NCBI RefSeq assembly: GCF_001647545.1
Contig: NZ_LSZH01000013.1
Span: 280,775 to 344,774, forward strand
Length of the DNA stretch: 64,000 nucleotides
Origin: Acinetobacter sp. SFB
GTDB taxonomy: Bacteria > Pseudomonadota > Gammaproteobacteria > Pseudomonadales > Moraxellaceae
Direction of reading: 5' to 3'
A program made the position numbers and the translations under genes. Of this stretch, positions 8,631 through 18,708 are shown piece after piece; within the stretch, counting starts at the first letter, position 1; every line of letters begins with the position of its first letter. The notes below the pieces were generated by a model. That model saw only the letters and a program-made list of their open reading frames with translations. It made no database searches and had not been told where the DNA came from.

Positions 8631-9581
8631 ATGAAAACCAAAGTATTATTTTTAAGCGCCGTTTTGGCTTCAGTGGGATTGAATAGTTTGGCCCATAGCG
8701 AAGGTTTCAATCTGGTAACAGAAAAGCAAAACATTGAACTGAAACAAACACCGAAAAAAATTGCCGTCTATGAGCTTTCCATTTTAGATAACTTAAACGC
8801 CTTAAACATTCAGGCTCAAATTGTGCCTAAAACCACATTTACAGGTAGTTTAGCCCAATATAACCAAGATCAGTTTGTTAAAGCAGGCACACTTTTTGAA
8901 CCTGATTTGGCTCACTTAAAACAGTTGCAACCCGATTTAATTTTCGTGGGTGGTCGTTCAGCGAAAACGCTGGAAAGCTTGCAACCGATTGCCGCAACGG
9001 TTGACCTTTCTCCCAAGACCGACCAGTACATGATTGATTTGAAAAATCGCACCTTGAATCTTGCAAAAGCCTTTAAGCGTGAAGATCTTGCGCATAAGAA
9101 ATTAAAAGATTTGGATCAATTACAGCTAAAAGTGAAGCAACAGACTGCTAATAAATCAGCAGTTATGCTCTTTGCGGCCGGAGATCATTATATGCCGCAT
9201 GCCGCAAATGATCGTTTTGGTTTTATCTATGAGTTAACGGGTTTTAAATCTTTTCTTCCGCTGACTGAAAAAACCGATGCTGCTCGCCCTGAAGCTGGAT
9301 CAATTGAGGCGTTAGCAATACAAAAGAAAAATGCTGAACAGCTAAATGCGGCTATTCAACACAATCCGGATTATTTGATTGTGCTGGATCGTGGAGCGGT
9401 GAATACCCAGAAATATGCCAGCAAGGAAGGTATTAAAACCCATCCTGTTTTGGGTCAGTCTGAAGCGGTAAAACAGAATCGCGTTATTTTTGTGAATGCT
9501 GATGCCTGGTATATCACTGGCGCAGGTCTGGACAATACTGCATTCATGCTGAAAGAAATCGCTGAAGGCATTTCTAAATAA
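8631..9581 (+). CDS. Siderophore ABC transporter periplasmic substrate-binding protein (FatB/CeuE-like)
   Basis: This protein of about 316 residues has an N-terminal signal peptide (cleavage near AHS-EG) and the class III binding-protein architecture of iron-siderophore transport. Segments include KIAVYELSILDNLNAL, LQPDLIFVGGR and NPDYLIVLDRGAV, separated by a long helix. No lipobox Cys was found, so it is probably a free periplasmic protein. I chose the ATG of MKTKVLF because it begins the signal peptide; an in-frame TTG at 8589 would add 14 non-signal-like residues. No permease or ATPase genes adjoin it, so its transporter must lie elsewhere. A Fur-like box precedes it. Confidence 0.9.
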   Translation: MKTKVLFLSAVLASVGLNSLAHSEGFNLVTEKQNIELKQTPKKIAVYELSILDNLNALNIQAQIVPKTTFTGSLAQYNQDQFVKAGTLFEPDLAHLKQLQPDLIFVGGRSAKTLESLQPIAATVDLSPKTDQYMIDLKNRTLNLAKAFKREDLAHKKLKDLDQLQLKVKQQTANKSAVMLFAAGDHYMPHAANDRFGFIYELTGFKSFLPLTEKTDAARPEAGSIEALAIQKKNAEQLNAAIQHNPDYLIVLDRGAVNTQKYASKEGIKTHPVLGQSEAVKQNRVIFVNADAWYITGAGLDNTAFMLKEIAEGISK

Positions 9582-9607
9582 TACTGAATTGATAAAATTT
9601 ATACATT

Positions 9608-9625
9608 AAGGAGCTTCGGTTCCTT
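9608..9625 (+). terminator. Probable weak terminator with UUCG tetraloop
   Basis: Stem AAGGAGC / GTTCCTT (one G-U pair) closes a TTCG tetraloop 27 bp after the binding-protein stop. The downstream T-tract is poor, so termination efficiency is uncertain. Confidence 0.55.
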
Positions 9626-9746
9626 TGTATTGGGCCTTTTGAAAAAGATTCACACAATTTTGTCATTAAATGCTACCCATCAAAACAATTTGGCATAGAT
9701 AATGTAGACATCCGTATATTAATGATCAAAAAACGAGATTTTTTGC

Positions 9747-11297
9747 ATGTCCACTTCATTAGATGGTCTTCAATTTCCGATTAATCCAGCTAGCAATAAA
9801 CCCAGCACCTCACAGACAGGTAAGGAAATTATTGCTGAAGCTTTATCTATTGTTGACAACAAGTCATCAATGAATGCACTTGCGGAAAAAAACTGGCGTA
9901 AGCGTTATCCTGTCTATTTTAAAGCCTTGGTTGAACAAGGTATTCGTAACATCAATAATCCGATTACCATTGCAAAACAAGGCTTACACAAAGCCCATCA
10001 TAGCTTTGACTTCTACAGAAATGGTCAGCGCTATTTGCTTAAAGACATCATGAAGGACATCGATACAGCCAACTTGCATACAGTTCAGCTGAAAGGTGAA
10101 AGTGAAGCCACTCCTGAATGGTATGTGCCTTATAAAGGTCAAAACTTGCAAGGTCAGGCTTTACTCGATCAAATTCAAATCTGGCAAGATGCAGGCATTA
10201 TCGAACCTAGCCATGCCGATGCTTTACGTGCTGCACACGCACATCCTGAATGGTTTGATCTTTCTGATCGCACTATGGTCTTATTTGGTGCAGGTTCTGA
10301 AGCCGGTCCACTGACTTGGTTGTCTAAATGGAAAGCCAATATTGTGGCGGTCGACTTACCCAACAGCCGTGTCTGGGACAGAATTTTAAAAACCATTCAA
10401 CAAGGCAATGCAACCCTATATGCACCCTGTGCGGAAAAATTGGCAGAAGATACGCCAACTGCAATACTGAAAGAAAAACTGGGTGCGGATTTACTCACCC
10501 ACACACCTGAAATTGCCCATTGGCTAATCCAAAGTGAACATCAACTAGACCTTGCAGCGATTGCCTATTTAGATGGTGAAAAGCACGTCCGCGTATCTAT
10601 GGCCATGGACAGCATCATGCAGTATGTCAGCGAACAAAAAGCTGACACCAGCTTAATGTTCATGTGCACCCCAACCGATGTCTATGCAATTCCTAAAGAA
10701 GTTGTGGAAGCTTCAAATCTTAAGTCACTCCAGCGTTCAAAATCACAACGTATTGTCAGTGAAAGCATTTCAATGCTTTCTGCAAAGCACTTTTTCAAAA
10801 AAAATCTGGATGCATTAATTCGCTGTGAAAATGGCCATGACTATGGGATTGCAGACTGTCTGGTGGTGGAGCAAGGTCCAAACTATGCTTTGGCAAAACG
10901 CATTCAGCAATGGCGTGCGATTTTGGCGCATCATGATGGACAACGTGTCAGCATCAATATTGCCCCTTCTACCACTACGCATTCGGTGACTAAAAATCCG
11001 TTATTGAAAGCCGCATTTAATGGGGCAAGTTTATTTGATGTGGAATCATTTCATCCGGAAACAACCAATGCACTAATGGCCGCATTATGGATTTATGACT
11101 TGCGTCATCCAGAATCGGTGGCGAACCCTGAAACACCTTTAGACCATCCCTTAGAGTTGATGATGAAAGGTGCCAATCATGGCGGTTTATGGCGTGTGGC
11201 TTATTTGGCCCGCACCGCGCTGCCTTTTGCTGCCCTGTATGGTTTTGCCAATGAAAAATTTCCGCTTAAGAAGATGTTAAAAGTGTTTAATAAATAG
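9747..11297 (+). CDS. Conserved hypothetical protein with Rossmann-like motif (516 aa)
   Basis: I do not recognise a characterised family. At about residues 174-201 the segment VLFGAGSEAGPL followed by a helix and VAVDLP looks like the first beta-alpha-beta unit of a Rossmann fold, with a glycine-rich loop and an acidic residue after strand 2, as in NAD- or SAM-dependent enzymes. Other distinctive segments are KNWRKRYPVYFKALVEQG near the N terminus and MMKGANHGGLWRVAYLARTALP near the C terminus. No signal peptide is seen, and hydrophobic stretches are short. It is monocistronic with its own terminator. Function unknown; an oxidoreductase or methyltransferase role is only a guess. Confidence 0.8.
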   Translation: MSTSLDGLQFPINPASNKPSTSQTGKEIIAEALSIVDNKSSMNALAEKNWRKRYPVYFKALVEQGIRNINNPITIAKQGLHKAHHSFDFYRNGQRYLLKDIMKDIDTANLHTVQLKGESEATPEWYVPYKGQNLQGQALLDQIQIWQDAGIIEPSHADALRAAHAHPEWFDLSDRTMVLFGAGSEAGPLTWLSKWKANIVAVDLPNSRVWDRILKTIQQGNATLYAPCAEKLAEDTPTAILKEKLGADLLTHTPEIAHWLIQSEHQLDLAAIAYLDGEKHVRVSMAMDSIMQYVSEQKADTSLMFMCTPTDVYAIPKEVVEASNLKSLQRSKSQRIVSESISMLSAKHFFKKNLDALIRCENGHDYGIADCLVVEQGPNYALAKRIQQWRAILAHHDGQRVSINIAPSTTTHSVTKNPLLKAAFNGASLFDVESFHPETTNALMAALWIYDLRHPESVANPETPLDHPLELMMKGANHGGLWRVAYLARTALPFAALYGFANEKFPLKKMLKVFNK

Positions 11298-11365
11298 AAT
11301 TATTGGTGATTATTTTAGAATAATACCCTTTCTTTAAAAGATAAGTTTAATAAGAATTAAAAAAC

Positions 11366-11396
11366 AAAAAAACGCTGCAATTGCAGCGTTTTTTTG
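11366..11396. terminator. Bidirectional terminator between the 516-aa orphan and the phosphate permease
   Basis: Stem AAAAACGCTGCAA / TTGCAGCGTTTTT with T-runs on both strands, placed between two convergent genes. Confidence 0.88.
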
Positions 11397-11411
11397 TTTC
11401 AAATAAATCTT

Positions 11412-13031
11412 TTAAACAAACTGTAAGAACAACCAGAACAAACCACCCGATAAACAGATTGTAGCGGGTAAAGTGAATAGCCATGCAGAAAGAATAGTTT
11501 TCACTGTCGCAAAGTTTAGTCCGGATTTATTGGCCACCATGGTACCTGCCACGGCACTGTTCAGTACGTGTGTAGTGGATACTGGCATACCAAAGCCATC
11601 TGCTGCTGCAATGGTTGTCATGGCAACGAGTTCAGCTGACATCCCTTGACCATAAGTCATGTGGGCTTTACCAATACGTTCACCCACAGTCACCACAATG
11701 CGTTTCCAACCAACCATTGTTCCAAGTCCCAGTGCCAGTGCCACCGCCACTTTCACCCAAGTTGGAATGTATTGCAGGAATGAATCCAAATTGTCGCGGT
11801 ATTCTTTCACTGTTTTGGTTTGATTGGCTGACATCGCAGGAAGCTGTTCAGCTTTATCTAAACGCTTGAATGCGGTCGTGCTTAAGTACATATCATTACG
11901 AATAATCGAAACTTCTTTTTCTGGAATATCTTTTAAATCATTATATTGCGCTACACGATTACCCAAATGATCGGTCAGACTTGCCAAAGCAGGCACAACT
12001 TCCGGTGACATTTCCTTAGTCTGAATATAGCTGGTCAGGACTTGACGCGCTTCGCCATCTGAAATGCCGGAATGATTTGCATAAATAGCAGTCGCTGCTT
12101 GGTTAGATAATTGATCAAATGACTGAATATGTTCATGATCTAAATTCTTATTTAAAGAATAAGCCAAAGGCACACAACCAATCAAGATTAGCATGATGAG
12201 GCCCATACCTTTTTGACCATCGTTTGACCCATGCGCAAAACTTACACCGGTACAGGTGAAAATCAGGATGGCACGAATCATCGGTGGAGGTGGCTTATTG
12301 CCTTCAGGTGGTTGAAATAATTCTATTTGTTTTTTAAAGATTTTTTTTACTAATAAAAATACTATTGCAGCAAAAACAAAACCAATTAAAGGAGAAAACA
12401 ACAAGGCTTTACCGACCTTAATCACTTGGTCCATGTCTACGCCACTGGCACCATTACCCATGTGCAGCAGGTAATTCATAATGCCCACACCTAAAATCGA
12501 ACCGATTAAAGTATGCGAACTTGACGCTGGAATCCCCAGGAACCAGGTACCCAGGTTCCAGAGAATCGCAGCAATCAGCATGGCAAAGACCATGGCGAAA
12601 CCTGCGCCAGAGCTGACATTCATGATCAGCTCTACCGGCAGCAAAGCAATGATGCCGTAAGCCACTGCCCCACTTGCCACCATTACCCCGAGGAAATTAC
12701 AAAAACCTGCCCACATCACCGCAACAGGTGCAGATAAGGCATTGGTATAAATGACCGTCGCTACCGCATTGGCAGTGTCATGAAAACCATTAACAAATTC
12801 AAAGCCTAAAGCGATGAACAATGCAGTCGCTAAAAGAATTACCGAATATAAACTGAGTGTTGGAACATGTGCCAAATCGGATGAAAGTTGAAAGCCGATG
12901 TACACTAAAGTAGAAATAATAACCGTGAGAAACACCGGCATAAAAAATTTCGGTGTAGGAACATGCACATTCGTCGATTTCGCTGATGCGGATGGCACCT
13001 GATTTTGGACGGGAGGAATATTAGAATTCAT
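11412..13031 (-). CDS. Inorganic phosphate transporter, PiT family
   Basis: This is a 539-residue polytopic permease. Two PiT signature regions are visible: GFHDTANAVATVIYTNAL in the N-terminal half and SFAHGSNDGQKGMG in the middle, together with GIPASSSHTLIG and its repeat GMPVSTTHVLNS in the second half, as expected from internal duplication. A soluble loop of about 130 residues separates the halves. The family imports phosphate, often as a metal-phosphate complex, by cation symport. It is closest to the longer PitA-type proteins. It is transcribed alone; no PhoB-like box was recognised. Confidence 0.9.
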   Translation of the reverse strand: MNSNIPPVQNQVPSASAKSTNVHVPTPKFFMPVFLTVIISTLVYIGFQLSSDLAHVPTLSLYSVILLATALFIALGFEFVNGFHDTANAVATVIYTNALSAPVAVMWAGFCNFLGVMVASGAVAYGIIALLPVELIMNVSSGAGFAMVFAMLIAAILWNLGTWFLGIPASSSHTLIGSILGVGIMNYLLHMGNGASGVDMDQVIKVGKALLFSPLIGFVFAAIVFLLVKKIFKKQIELFQPPEGNKPPPPMIRAILIFTCTGVSFAHGSNDGQKGMGLIMLILIGCVPLAYSLNKNLDHEHIQSFDQLSNQAATAIYANHSGISDGEARQVLTSYIQTKEMSPEVVPALASLTDHLGNRVAQYNDLKDIPEKEVSIIRNDMYLSTTAFKRLDKAEQLPAMSANQTKTVKEYRDNLDSFLQYIPTWVKVAVALALGLGTMVGWKRIVVTVGERIGKAHMTYGQGMSAELVAMTTIAAADGFGMPVSTTHVLNSAVAGTMVANKSGLNFATVKTILSAWLFTLPATICLSGGLFWLFLQFV

Positions 13032-13461
13032 GCAGACGGTTCAAGGAGATAATAAAATCCCCTTATTGTTCAGTTTAATTGTGACAATTATATGACAAAA
13101 AGCTGCCTTATAAAGCCAAATTTTCATAATTGCCTTAATTTAACCCATCCAACTTTATCTTGATGAGCGGAACTGTTTTAAATCCATCACTTTGCATTAT
13201 TTAAAGCTAAAAATAGTTTGTGCCTCAATATTTCAAAATAAATGAATCCCTATATACAGGATATTTCTAATAATCAGATTGCCCAGCTTGTCGTTATCTG
13301 TTGCTGATCATAGCCTGCTGATATTTCAATTCGATGAAAAATTCAGCAGCAAGGGGCTTATTTTAAGCTGTGCCTCACTATGTCGGCTGAATATTCCTCA
13401 AAGGCAGAGTAATTCTGCTAAAATGATGCCCATTTTGTATTCCATCGGATTGGGGTTATTT
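13032..13461. other. Leader and promoter region between the phosphate permease and metH
   Basis: About 430 bp lie between divergent genes. An open frame continues upstream of metH to 13279, but its sequence is not protein-like for this family. I looked for a cobalamin riboswitch and did not see its conserved B12-box or pairing elements. A SAM-type leader was not seen either. Confidence 0.5.
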
Positions 13462-16400
13462 ATGTCCACGCTTGCCACCCTAAAAGAGCTTCTCGCCAAA
13501 CGCATCCTGATTATTGACGGTGCTATGGGTACCATGATTCAACGCCATAAACTAGAAGAAGCGGATTATCGTGGTGAGCGTTTTGCTGACTGGGCCTCTG
13601 ACCTCAAAGGCAACAATGACCTTTTAGTTCTGACTCAACCGCAGATTATTCAAGGCATTCACGAAGCTTATTTAGATGCCGGTGCAGACATTATTGAAAC
13701 CAACAGCTTTAACGGCACCCGTGTTTCGATGTCTGACTATCATATGGAAGAGCTGGTTCCGGAAATTAACCGTGAAGCAGCACGTATTGCCAAGGCCGCT
13801 TGTGAAAAATATTCAACACCAGACAAACCGCGTTTTGTTGCCGGTGTGCTTGGCCCGACATCGCGTACCTGTTCGATCTCGCCCAATGTAAATGATCCGG
13901 CATTTCGTAATATTAGCTTTGATGAACTCAAAGAGAACTATATTGAAGCTGCACATGCCTTAATTGAAGGTGGCGCCGATATTCTGCTCATTGAAACGGT
14001 ATTCGATACGCTGAACTGTAAAGCGGCTATTTTTGCAGTCAAAGAAGTCTTTAACCAGCTCGGTTATGAATTGCCGTTGATGATTTCCGGCACCATTACC
14101 GATGCTTCAGGCCGTACCTTGACCGGTCAGACTGCAGAAGCATTCTGGAACTCGGTTCGTCATGGTGACTTGTTATCAATCGGCTTTAACTGTGCCTTGG
14201 GTGCAGATGCCATGCGTCCGCATGTTAAAACCGTTTCAGACGTTGCCAACACTTTTGTTTCAGCGCATCCAAACGCAGGCTTGCCGAATGCTTTCGGTGG
14301 CTATGATGAAACGCCTGAAGAAACTGCTGCATTTCTTAAAGAGTTTGCAGAAAGTGGCCTGATTAATATTACCGGTGGTTGTTGTGGTACCACTCCGGAT
14401 CATATCCGTGCCATCTACAATGCGGTAAAAGATATTGCACCGCGCCAGATTCCCGAGATTAAACCTGCTTGTCGCCTTTCTGGTTTAGAGCCGTTCAACA
14501 TTGATGAAAATTCTTTGTTCGTCAATGTAGGTGAACGTACCAACGTGACCGGTTCTAAAAAGTTCGCACGTTTAATTCGTGAAGAAAATTATACTGAAGC
14601 TTTGGAAGTTGCTTTAGATCAAGTCCAAGGCGGTGCGCAGATTGTCGACATCAACATGGATGAAGGCATGCTGGATTCGCAAGCAGCAATGGTGAAATTC
14701 CTGAACCTAATTGCCTCTGAACCGGATATTTCCCGCGTACCACTCATGATTGACTCATCAAAATGGGAAATCATTGAAGCGGGCTTGAAATGCGTACAAG
14801 GTAAACCCGTGGTGAACTCGATTTCCTTAAAAGAAGGTTATGACGAGTTTGTACACAAAGCACGCCTGTGCCGTCAGTATGGTGCTGCGGTTATTGTCAT
14901 GGCATTTGACGAAGATGGTCAGGCTGACACCGCTGCGCGTAAACGTGAAATCTGTAAGCGTTCTTATGATGTATTGGTGAATGATGTTGGCTTCCCTGCC
15001 GAGGACATTATTTTTGACCCGAACGTATTTGCAATTGCCACCGGTATTGAAGAACACAACAACTATGCAGTCGATTTCATTGAAGCAACCGGTTGGATTA
15101 AACAAAACCTTCCACATGCGATGATTTCTGGCGGTGTATCCAACGTATCGTTCTCTTTTAGGGGTAACGAACCCGTTCGTGAAGCCATTCATGCCGTCTT
15201 CTTGTACCATGCCATTCAAAAAGGCATGACCATGGGGATTGTAAATGCTGGTCAATTGGCGATTTATGATGACATCCCGGCTGAATTAAAAGCTGCAGTT
15301 GAAGATGTGGTACTGAATCAAAACCAAGGTGAAAGCGGTCAGGATGCCACTGAAAGATTACTTGAAATTGCGGAACAATACCGTGGCAAAGGCGGTGCTC
15401 AGCGCGAAGCGGAAAATCTGGAATGGCGTGAACAGTCTGTTGAAAAACGTCTTGAATATGCACTGGTTAAAGGCATTACCGCTTATATTGATGTCGATAC
15501 CGAAGAAGCCCGTTTAAAAGCGACGCGTCCTTTAGATGTCATTGAAGGTCCGTTGATGTCGGGCATGAACGTGGTCGGTGACTTATTCGGTGCAGGTAAA
15601 ATGTTCCTGCCGCAGGTGGTAAAATCTGCCCGTGTAATGAAACAGGCTGTCGCTTGGTTGAATCCGTACATTGAAGCAGGAAAAACCGCAGGTCAGACAA
15701 AAGGAAAAATTCTGATGGCGACTGTTAAAGGTGACGTGCACGATATTGGTAAAAATATTGTCGGTGTGGTACTGGGCTGTAACGGTTACGACATTGTTGA
15801 CCTGGGCGTAATGGTGTCTGCAGAAAAAATCCTGCAAACCGCAATTGATGAAAAAGTCGACATTATTGGTTTATCCGGTTTGATTACACCGAGCTTGGAT
15901 GAAATGGTTTTTGTTGCCAAAGAAATGCAACGTAAAGGTTTCCATGTACCATTAATGATTGGTGGTGCAACAACTTCCAAAGCGCATACCGCAGTGAAAA
16001 TTGACCCACAATATTCAAATGATGCAGTGATTTATGTCGCTGATGCTTCACGTGCAGTTGGGGTTGCAACCTCTTTACTTTCTCCTGAAATGAAACCTGA
16101 GTTCATTAAAGGCTACCGTGAAGAATATGCCAAAGTGCGTGAGCGTATTGCCAACAAGCAACCGAAAGCGGCAAAACTGTCTTATGCAGCTTCAATTGCC
16201 AATGGGGTAAAAATTGACTGGGCGAACTATGTGCCACCTAAGCCAAATATTCTGGGTCAGCAAGTTCTAAAAAATTACCCACTTGAAACGTTAGTTCCAT
16301 ATTTTGACTGGACTCCATTCTTTATCTCGTGGAGTTTGGCAGGCAAGTTCCCTGCAATTCTCAACGATGAAGTGGTGGGTGAAGCGGCAACAGATTTGTA

Positions 16401-17154
16401 CGAACAAGCGCAAATCATGCTGAAAGATATTGTAGAGAACAAGCGTTTTGATGCACGCGCCGTGTTTAGTCTGGCTCCTGCAAAACGTACCGGTGCAGAT
16501 ACGGTTTCAATTTACGATGAAAATCAAACTGCAACGCACAAGTTCGAGCATACCCGTCAGCAGTCTGACAAAGTTTCAGGTAAACCGAACTTCTCACTCG
16601 CTGACTTTATTGCACCTGAAGATGCGAAACTTGAAGACTACTTGGGTGGTTTCACGGTATCGATTTTTGGTGCGGAAGAAATGGCGCACGAATACAAAGC
16701 CAAAGGCGATGATTATTCTGCAATTTTGGCACAGTCTTTAGGTGACCGTTTTGCAGAAGCTTTTGCTGAACATTTGCATGAACGTATTCGTAAAGAGTTT
16801 TGGGGTTATCAAGCGTCTGAACAATTGTCGAATGATGAACTGATTAAAGAGAAATATGTCGGGATTCGTCCTGCACCGGGTTATCCGGCCTGCCCTGAAC
16901 ATTCGGAAAAAGCGACCTTGTTTAGCTGGTTAGATTCAACCAATGCCATTGGTACTGAACTGACTTCTAGCTTTGCAATGTGGCCACCTTCAAGTGTCAG
17001 CGGTTTCTATTATAGCAACCCGCAGTCTGAATACTTTAATGTCGGCAAGATTGCACAGGATCAGCTGGATAGTTATGCAGAACGTAAAGGCTGGTCGATG
17101 GATGAAGCGAAGCGCTGGTTAATGCCAAACTTAGATGATTCGATTGATATTTAA
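13462..17154 (+). CDS. metH: Cobalamin-dependent methionine synthase MetH
   Basis: A 1230-residue, four-module enzyme that transfers a methyl group from methyltetrahydrofolate to homocysteine via B12. In order: homocysteine domain (about 1-330, zinc cysteines in FNCALG near 245 and [10 protein letters not shown] near 304), pterin domain (about 350-620), B12 domain with DVHDIGKN (about 757) and the His ligand that replaces the cobalt base, and a C-terminal AdoMet reactivation domain ([12 protein letters not shown] near 1135). The ATG at 13462 follows GGGG by 5 nt and starts as known MetH proteins do; the frame is open further upstream but without family resemblance. Full length. Confidence 0.95.
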   Translation: MSTLATLKELLAKRILIIDGAMGTMIQRHKLEEADYRGERFADWASDLKGNNDLLVLTQPQIIQGIHEAYLDAGADIIETNSFNGTRVSMSDYHMEELVPEINREAARIAKAACEKYSTPDKPRFVAGVLGPTSRTCSISPNVNDPAFRNISFDELKENYIEAAHALIEGGADILLIETVFDTLNCKAAIFAVKEVFNQLGYELPLMISGTITDASGRTLTGQTAEAFWNSVRHGDLLSIGFNCALGADAMRPHVKTVSDVANTFVSAHPNAGLPNAFGGYDETPEETAAFLKEFAESGLINITGGCCGTTPDHIRAIYNAVKDIAPRQIPEIKPACRLSGLEPFNIDENSLFVNVGERTNVTGSKKFARLIREENYTEALEVALDQVQGGAQIVDINMDEGMLDSQAAMVKFLNLIASEPDISRVPLMIDSSKWEIIEAGLKCVQGKPVVNSISLKEGYDEFVHKARLCRQYGAAVIVMAFDEDGQADTAARKREICKRSYDVLVNDVGFPAEDIIFDPNVFAIATGIEEHNNYAVDFIEATGWIKQNLPHAMISGGVSNVSFSFRGNEPVREAIHAVFLYHAIQKGMTMGIVNAGQLAIYDDIPAELKAAVEDVVLNQNQGESGQDATERLLEIAEQYRGKGGAQREAENLEWREQSVEKRLEYALVKGITAYIDVDTEEARLKATRPLDVIEGPLMSGMNVVGDLFGAGKMFLPQVVKSARVMKQAVAWLNPYIEAGKTAGQTKGKILMATVKGDVHDIGKNIVGVVLGCNGYDIVDLGVMVSAEKILQTAIDEKVDIIGLSGLITPSLDEMVFVAKEMQRKGFHVPLMIGGATTSKAHTAVKIDPQYSNDAVIYVADASRAVGVATSLLSPEMKPEFIKGYREEYAKVRERIANKQPKAAKLSYAASIANGVKIDWANYVPPKPNILGQQVLKNYPLETLVPYFDWTPFFISWSLAGKFPAILNDEVVGEAATDLYEQAQIMLKDIVENKRFDARAVFSLAPAKRTGADTVSIYDENQTATHKFEHTRQQSDKVSGKPNFSLADFIAPEDAKLEDYLGGFTVSIFGAEEMAHEYKAKGDDYSAILAQSLGDRFAEAFAEHLHERIRKEFWGYQASEQLSNDELIKEKYVGIRPAPGYPACPEHSEKATLFSWLDSTNAIGTELTSSFAMWPPSSVSGFYYSNPQSEYFNVGKIAQDQLDSYAERKGWSMDEAKRWLMPNLDDSIDI

Positions 17155-17164
17155 GACTTGATGT

Positions 17165-17195
17165 AAAAAATCCCCTCTGAATGAGGGGATTTTTA
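17165..17195 (+). terminator. Terminator after metH
   Basis: Hairpin AAAAATCCCCTC-TGAAT-GAGGGGATTTTT immediately after the metH stop codon. Confidence 0.88.
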
Positions 17196-17248
17196 TATAC
17201 AACTATTATATTTTTGCTAATATTTAAAAGAACCTTTGAGAATAAAAC

Positions 17249-17755
17249 ATGCAACTAACTAAAATTGAAAGACTTAATTTAATTCATCAATACTTAATTC
17301 TAGAAAAGCTATACCCTGAATCTCAACCCCATTATTCAGAGTTAAGACAAGCTTTAGAAGATGGATATTCACTACATTACTCTTGGTGCTTTGAATCTTT
17401 AGGAAATGATATGCCTGAAGATGAATGTAGAAAAGTTTTAGATATCCTTGATATGTACAGAGCAATTGCCTTCAGTTCTGAAAAAATCAAATCCATTAAA
17501 GTTACTGAGCATTATTATAATATCTTTAGAGGTTTTGATGGAAATGAAGAAGGTCAATATATGCAATACACCAATTTTTTTATTAAAAAATTAGGTCGAT
17601 TTGATGAGCTGTTATATGGAAATGAAAATAGATCGTTCAACTCACATAGTAATATGCTTAAAATATACTCAAGAATGCTAAATATTTGGATCAATGAAAT
17701 GAATAAAAATTACGATTTAAACGAAGAACAAATATTAAAAATTCTAGAAGCTTAA
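17249..17755 (+). CDS. yfbU: YfbU family protein
   Basis: This 168-residue protein resembles E. coli YfbU along its length: it starts with MQLTKIERLNLIHQY, continues with LEDGYSLHYSW and DECRKVLDILDMYRAI, then GFDGNEEGQYMQYTNFFI, and ends ...LNEEQILKILEA. The biochemical role of the family is not established. The gene is noticeably more AT-rich than metH beside it, suggesting recent acquisition. The next gene starts 2 bp after its stop, so the two form a likely operon. Confidence 0.85.
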   Translation: MQLTKIERLNLIHQYLILEKLYPESQPHYSELRQALEDGYSLHYSWCFESLGNDMPEDECRKVLDILDMYRAIAFSSEKIKSIKVTEHYYNIFRGFDGNEEGQYMQYTNFFIKKLGRFDELLYGNENRSFNSHSNMLKIYSRMLNIWINEMNKNYDLNEEQILKILEA

Positions 17756-17757
17756 AT

Positions 17758-18225
17758 ATGGAATTAAACACAGGACTTACATTGCTTTCCGTTGTTTGTA
17801 CAGGGGCAACTGTTTATTATACTTTTACATCCAAGAAATACTTTACTGTTGTTCAAGAATACTTTCAAACTGTTAAAAAGCATGAAATAAATAACACTTT
17901 AAAAGTAGCTGCTGCTGAAATGAAAAAGTTCGGCGCGGGATGTACTGAAGCTAGTTTAAAAGGATTATCTCCTAAGTCACATTCTACAACTTGCTCAAAG
18001 GTACAAGATGTAATATCAGAACTTAGACGTAATCAAAAATCTTTACGTACTAAATCTTTTAAAGTAGATGAGATAGTGAATGAACTAGATAATCTTTTAT
18101 TGATTTTCTCTAGAATTGCTGTTGTAGAGACTAGTTTGTTAATGACTAATGACAAGCCATTGTACGATAAACTCAATGAATTAGAATCCCACTTCGACCC
18201 TTCAACCTCTATTCCAACTCCTTAA
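17758..18225 (+). CDS. Hypothetical protein with one N-terminal membrane segment (155 aa)
   Basis: No family recognised. One hydrophobic segment (about residues 5-25, LTLLSVVCTGATVYYTF) could anchor the protein to the inner membrane, with a soluble helical remainder on one side. It starts 2 bp after the yfbU stop codon, so coupled translation is likely and the two products may act together. Low GC and codon choice match yfbU rather than metH. It is followed directly by repeat copy A of the region. Confidence 0.7.
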   Translation: MELNTGLTLLSVVCTGATVYYTFTSKKYFTVVQEYFQTVKKHEINNTLKVAAAEMKKFGAGCTEASLKGLSPKSHSTTCSKVQDVISELRRNQKSLRTKSFKVDEIVNELDNLLLIFSRIAVVETSLLMTNDKPLYDKLNELESHFDPSTSIPTP

Positions 18226-18232
18226 AGTATGT

Positions 18233-18270
18233 AATCCCTCCTAACCTCCCTTTAAAAGGGAGAAACTCCT
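18233..18270 (+). repeat. Palindromic repeat copy A
   Basis: AATCCCTCCTAACCTCCC followed by TTTAAAAGGGAGA. It shares the layout 'AATC-C-run-CTAA-C-run-TTTA-AA-G-run' with two other copies nearby and contains a short hairpin (CTCCCTTTAAAAGGGAG). Confidence 0.6.
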
Positions 18271-18301
18271 TGAATTCTATGTCGTCATTAAATTCGTGTG
18301 A

Positions 18302-18338
18302 AGTCCCCCTTTATCAAAGGGGGATTTAGGGGGATTCT
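18302..18338 (-). repeat. Palindromic repeat copy B, overlapping the DUF559 stop codon
   Basis: On the minus strand it reads AGAATCCCCCTAAATCCCCC then TTTGATAAAGGGGGACT. It contains the hairpin CCCCCTTT-ATC-AAAGGGGG and overlaps the last codons and stop of the endonuclease gene. Confidence 0.7.
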
Positions 18339-18694
18339 AATAACCGAGTAATTACGTCATAAATTACTTGAACCACCACATCCGTTTCGTTCAAAATCTG
18401 CTGATTATCAAACCTCAACACCCTCAAACCTAACTCTGCCAAAGCAACATCACGAATAGAATCGGCTTCTAAACCTTGAATTGTATAGTGCTGCCCACCA
18501 TCACATTCAATCACCAAATTGACTACTGGACAGTAAAAATCTACGATGAAATTTAAAATTGGTTTCTGTCTATAGAACTGCAAACCTAAAATTTGCTTGC
18601 CCCGAAGCCGTAGCCAAAGTAGTTTCTCAGTTTCTGTCATGTTGTTGCGTAATTCGCGTGAGGCTTGTTTTAAGTTTTTATTGTAGAGTTTCAT
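18326..18694 (-). CDS. DUF559 domain protein, Vsr/RecB-like endonuclease fold
   Basis: This 122-residue protein matches the DUF559 family: an N-terminal helix pair with MTETEKLLWLRLRGKQILGLQF, then the core FIVDFYCPVVNLVIECDGGQHY (about 49-70) with the D...ExD-type acidic residues of Vsr/PD-(D/E)XK nucleases, and a C-terminal RVLRFDNQQIL strand with NETDVV. The family is predicted to be DNA endonucleases; no activity is proven here. The last residues LESP and the stop codon are supplied by repeat copy B, and copy C ends the upstream side 15 bp before the start. This bracketing suggests movement as a unit. Confidence 0.88.
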   Translation of the reverse strand: MKLYNKNLKQASRELRNNMTETEKLLWLRLRGKQILGLQFYRQKPILNFIVDFYCPVVNLVIECDGGQHYTIQGLEADSIRDVALAELGLRVLRFDNQQILNETDVVVQVIYDVITRLLESP

Positions 18695-18708
18695 TTTTAT
18701 TCTCTTGT

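Noticed and set aside
13279..13461. 61-codon upstream extension of metH
   Set aside because: The frame is open but unlike MetH N termini; the GGGG-preceded ATG at 13462 fits the family better.
13032..13461. Cobalamin riboswitch in front of metH
   Set aside because: No B12-box or the conserved pairing elements could be found by eye.
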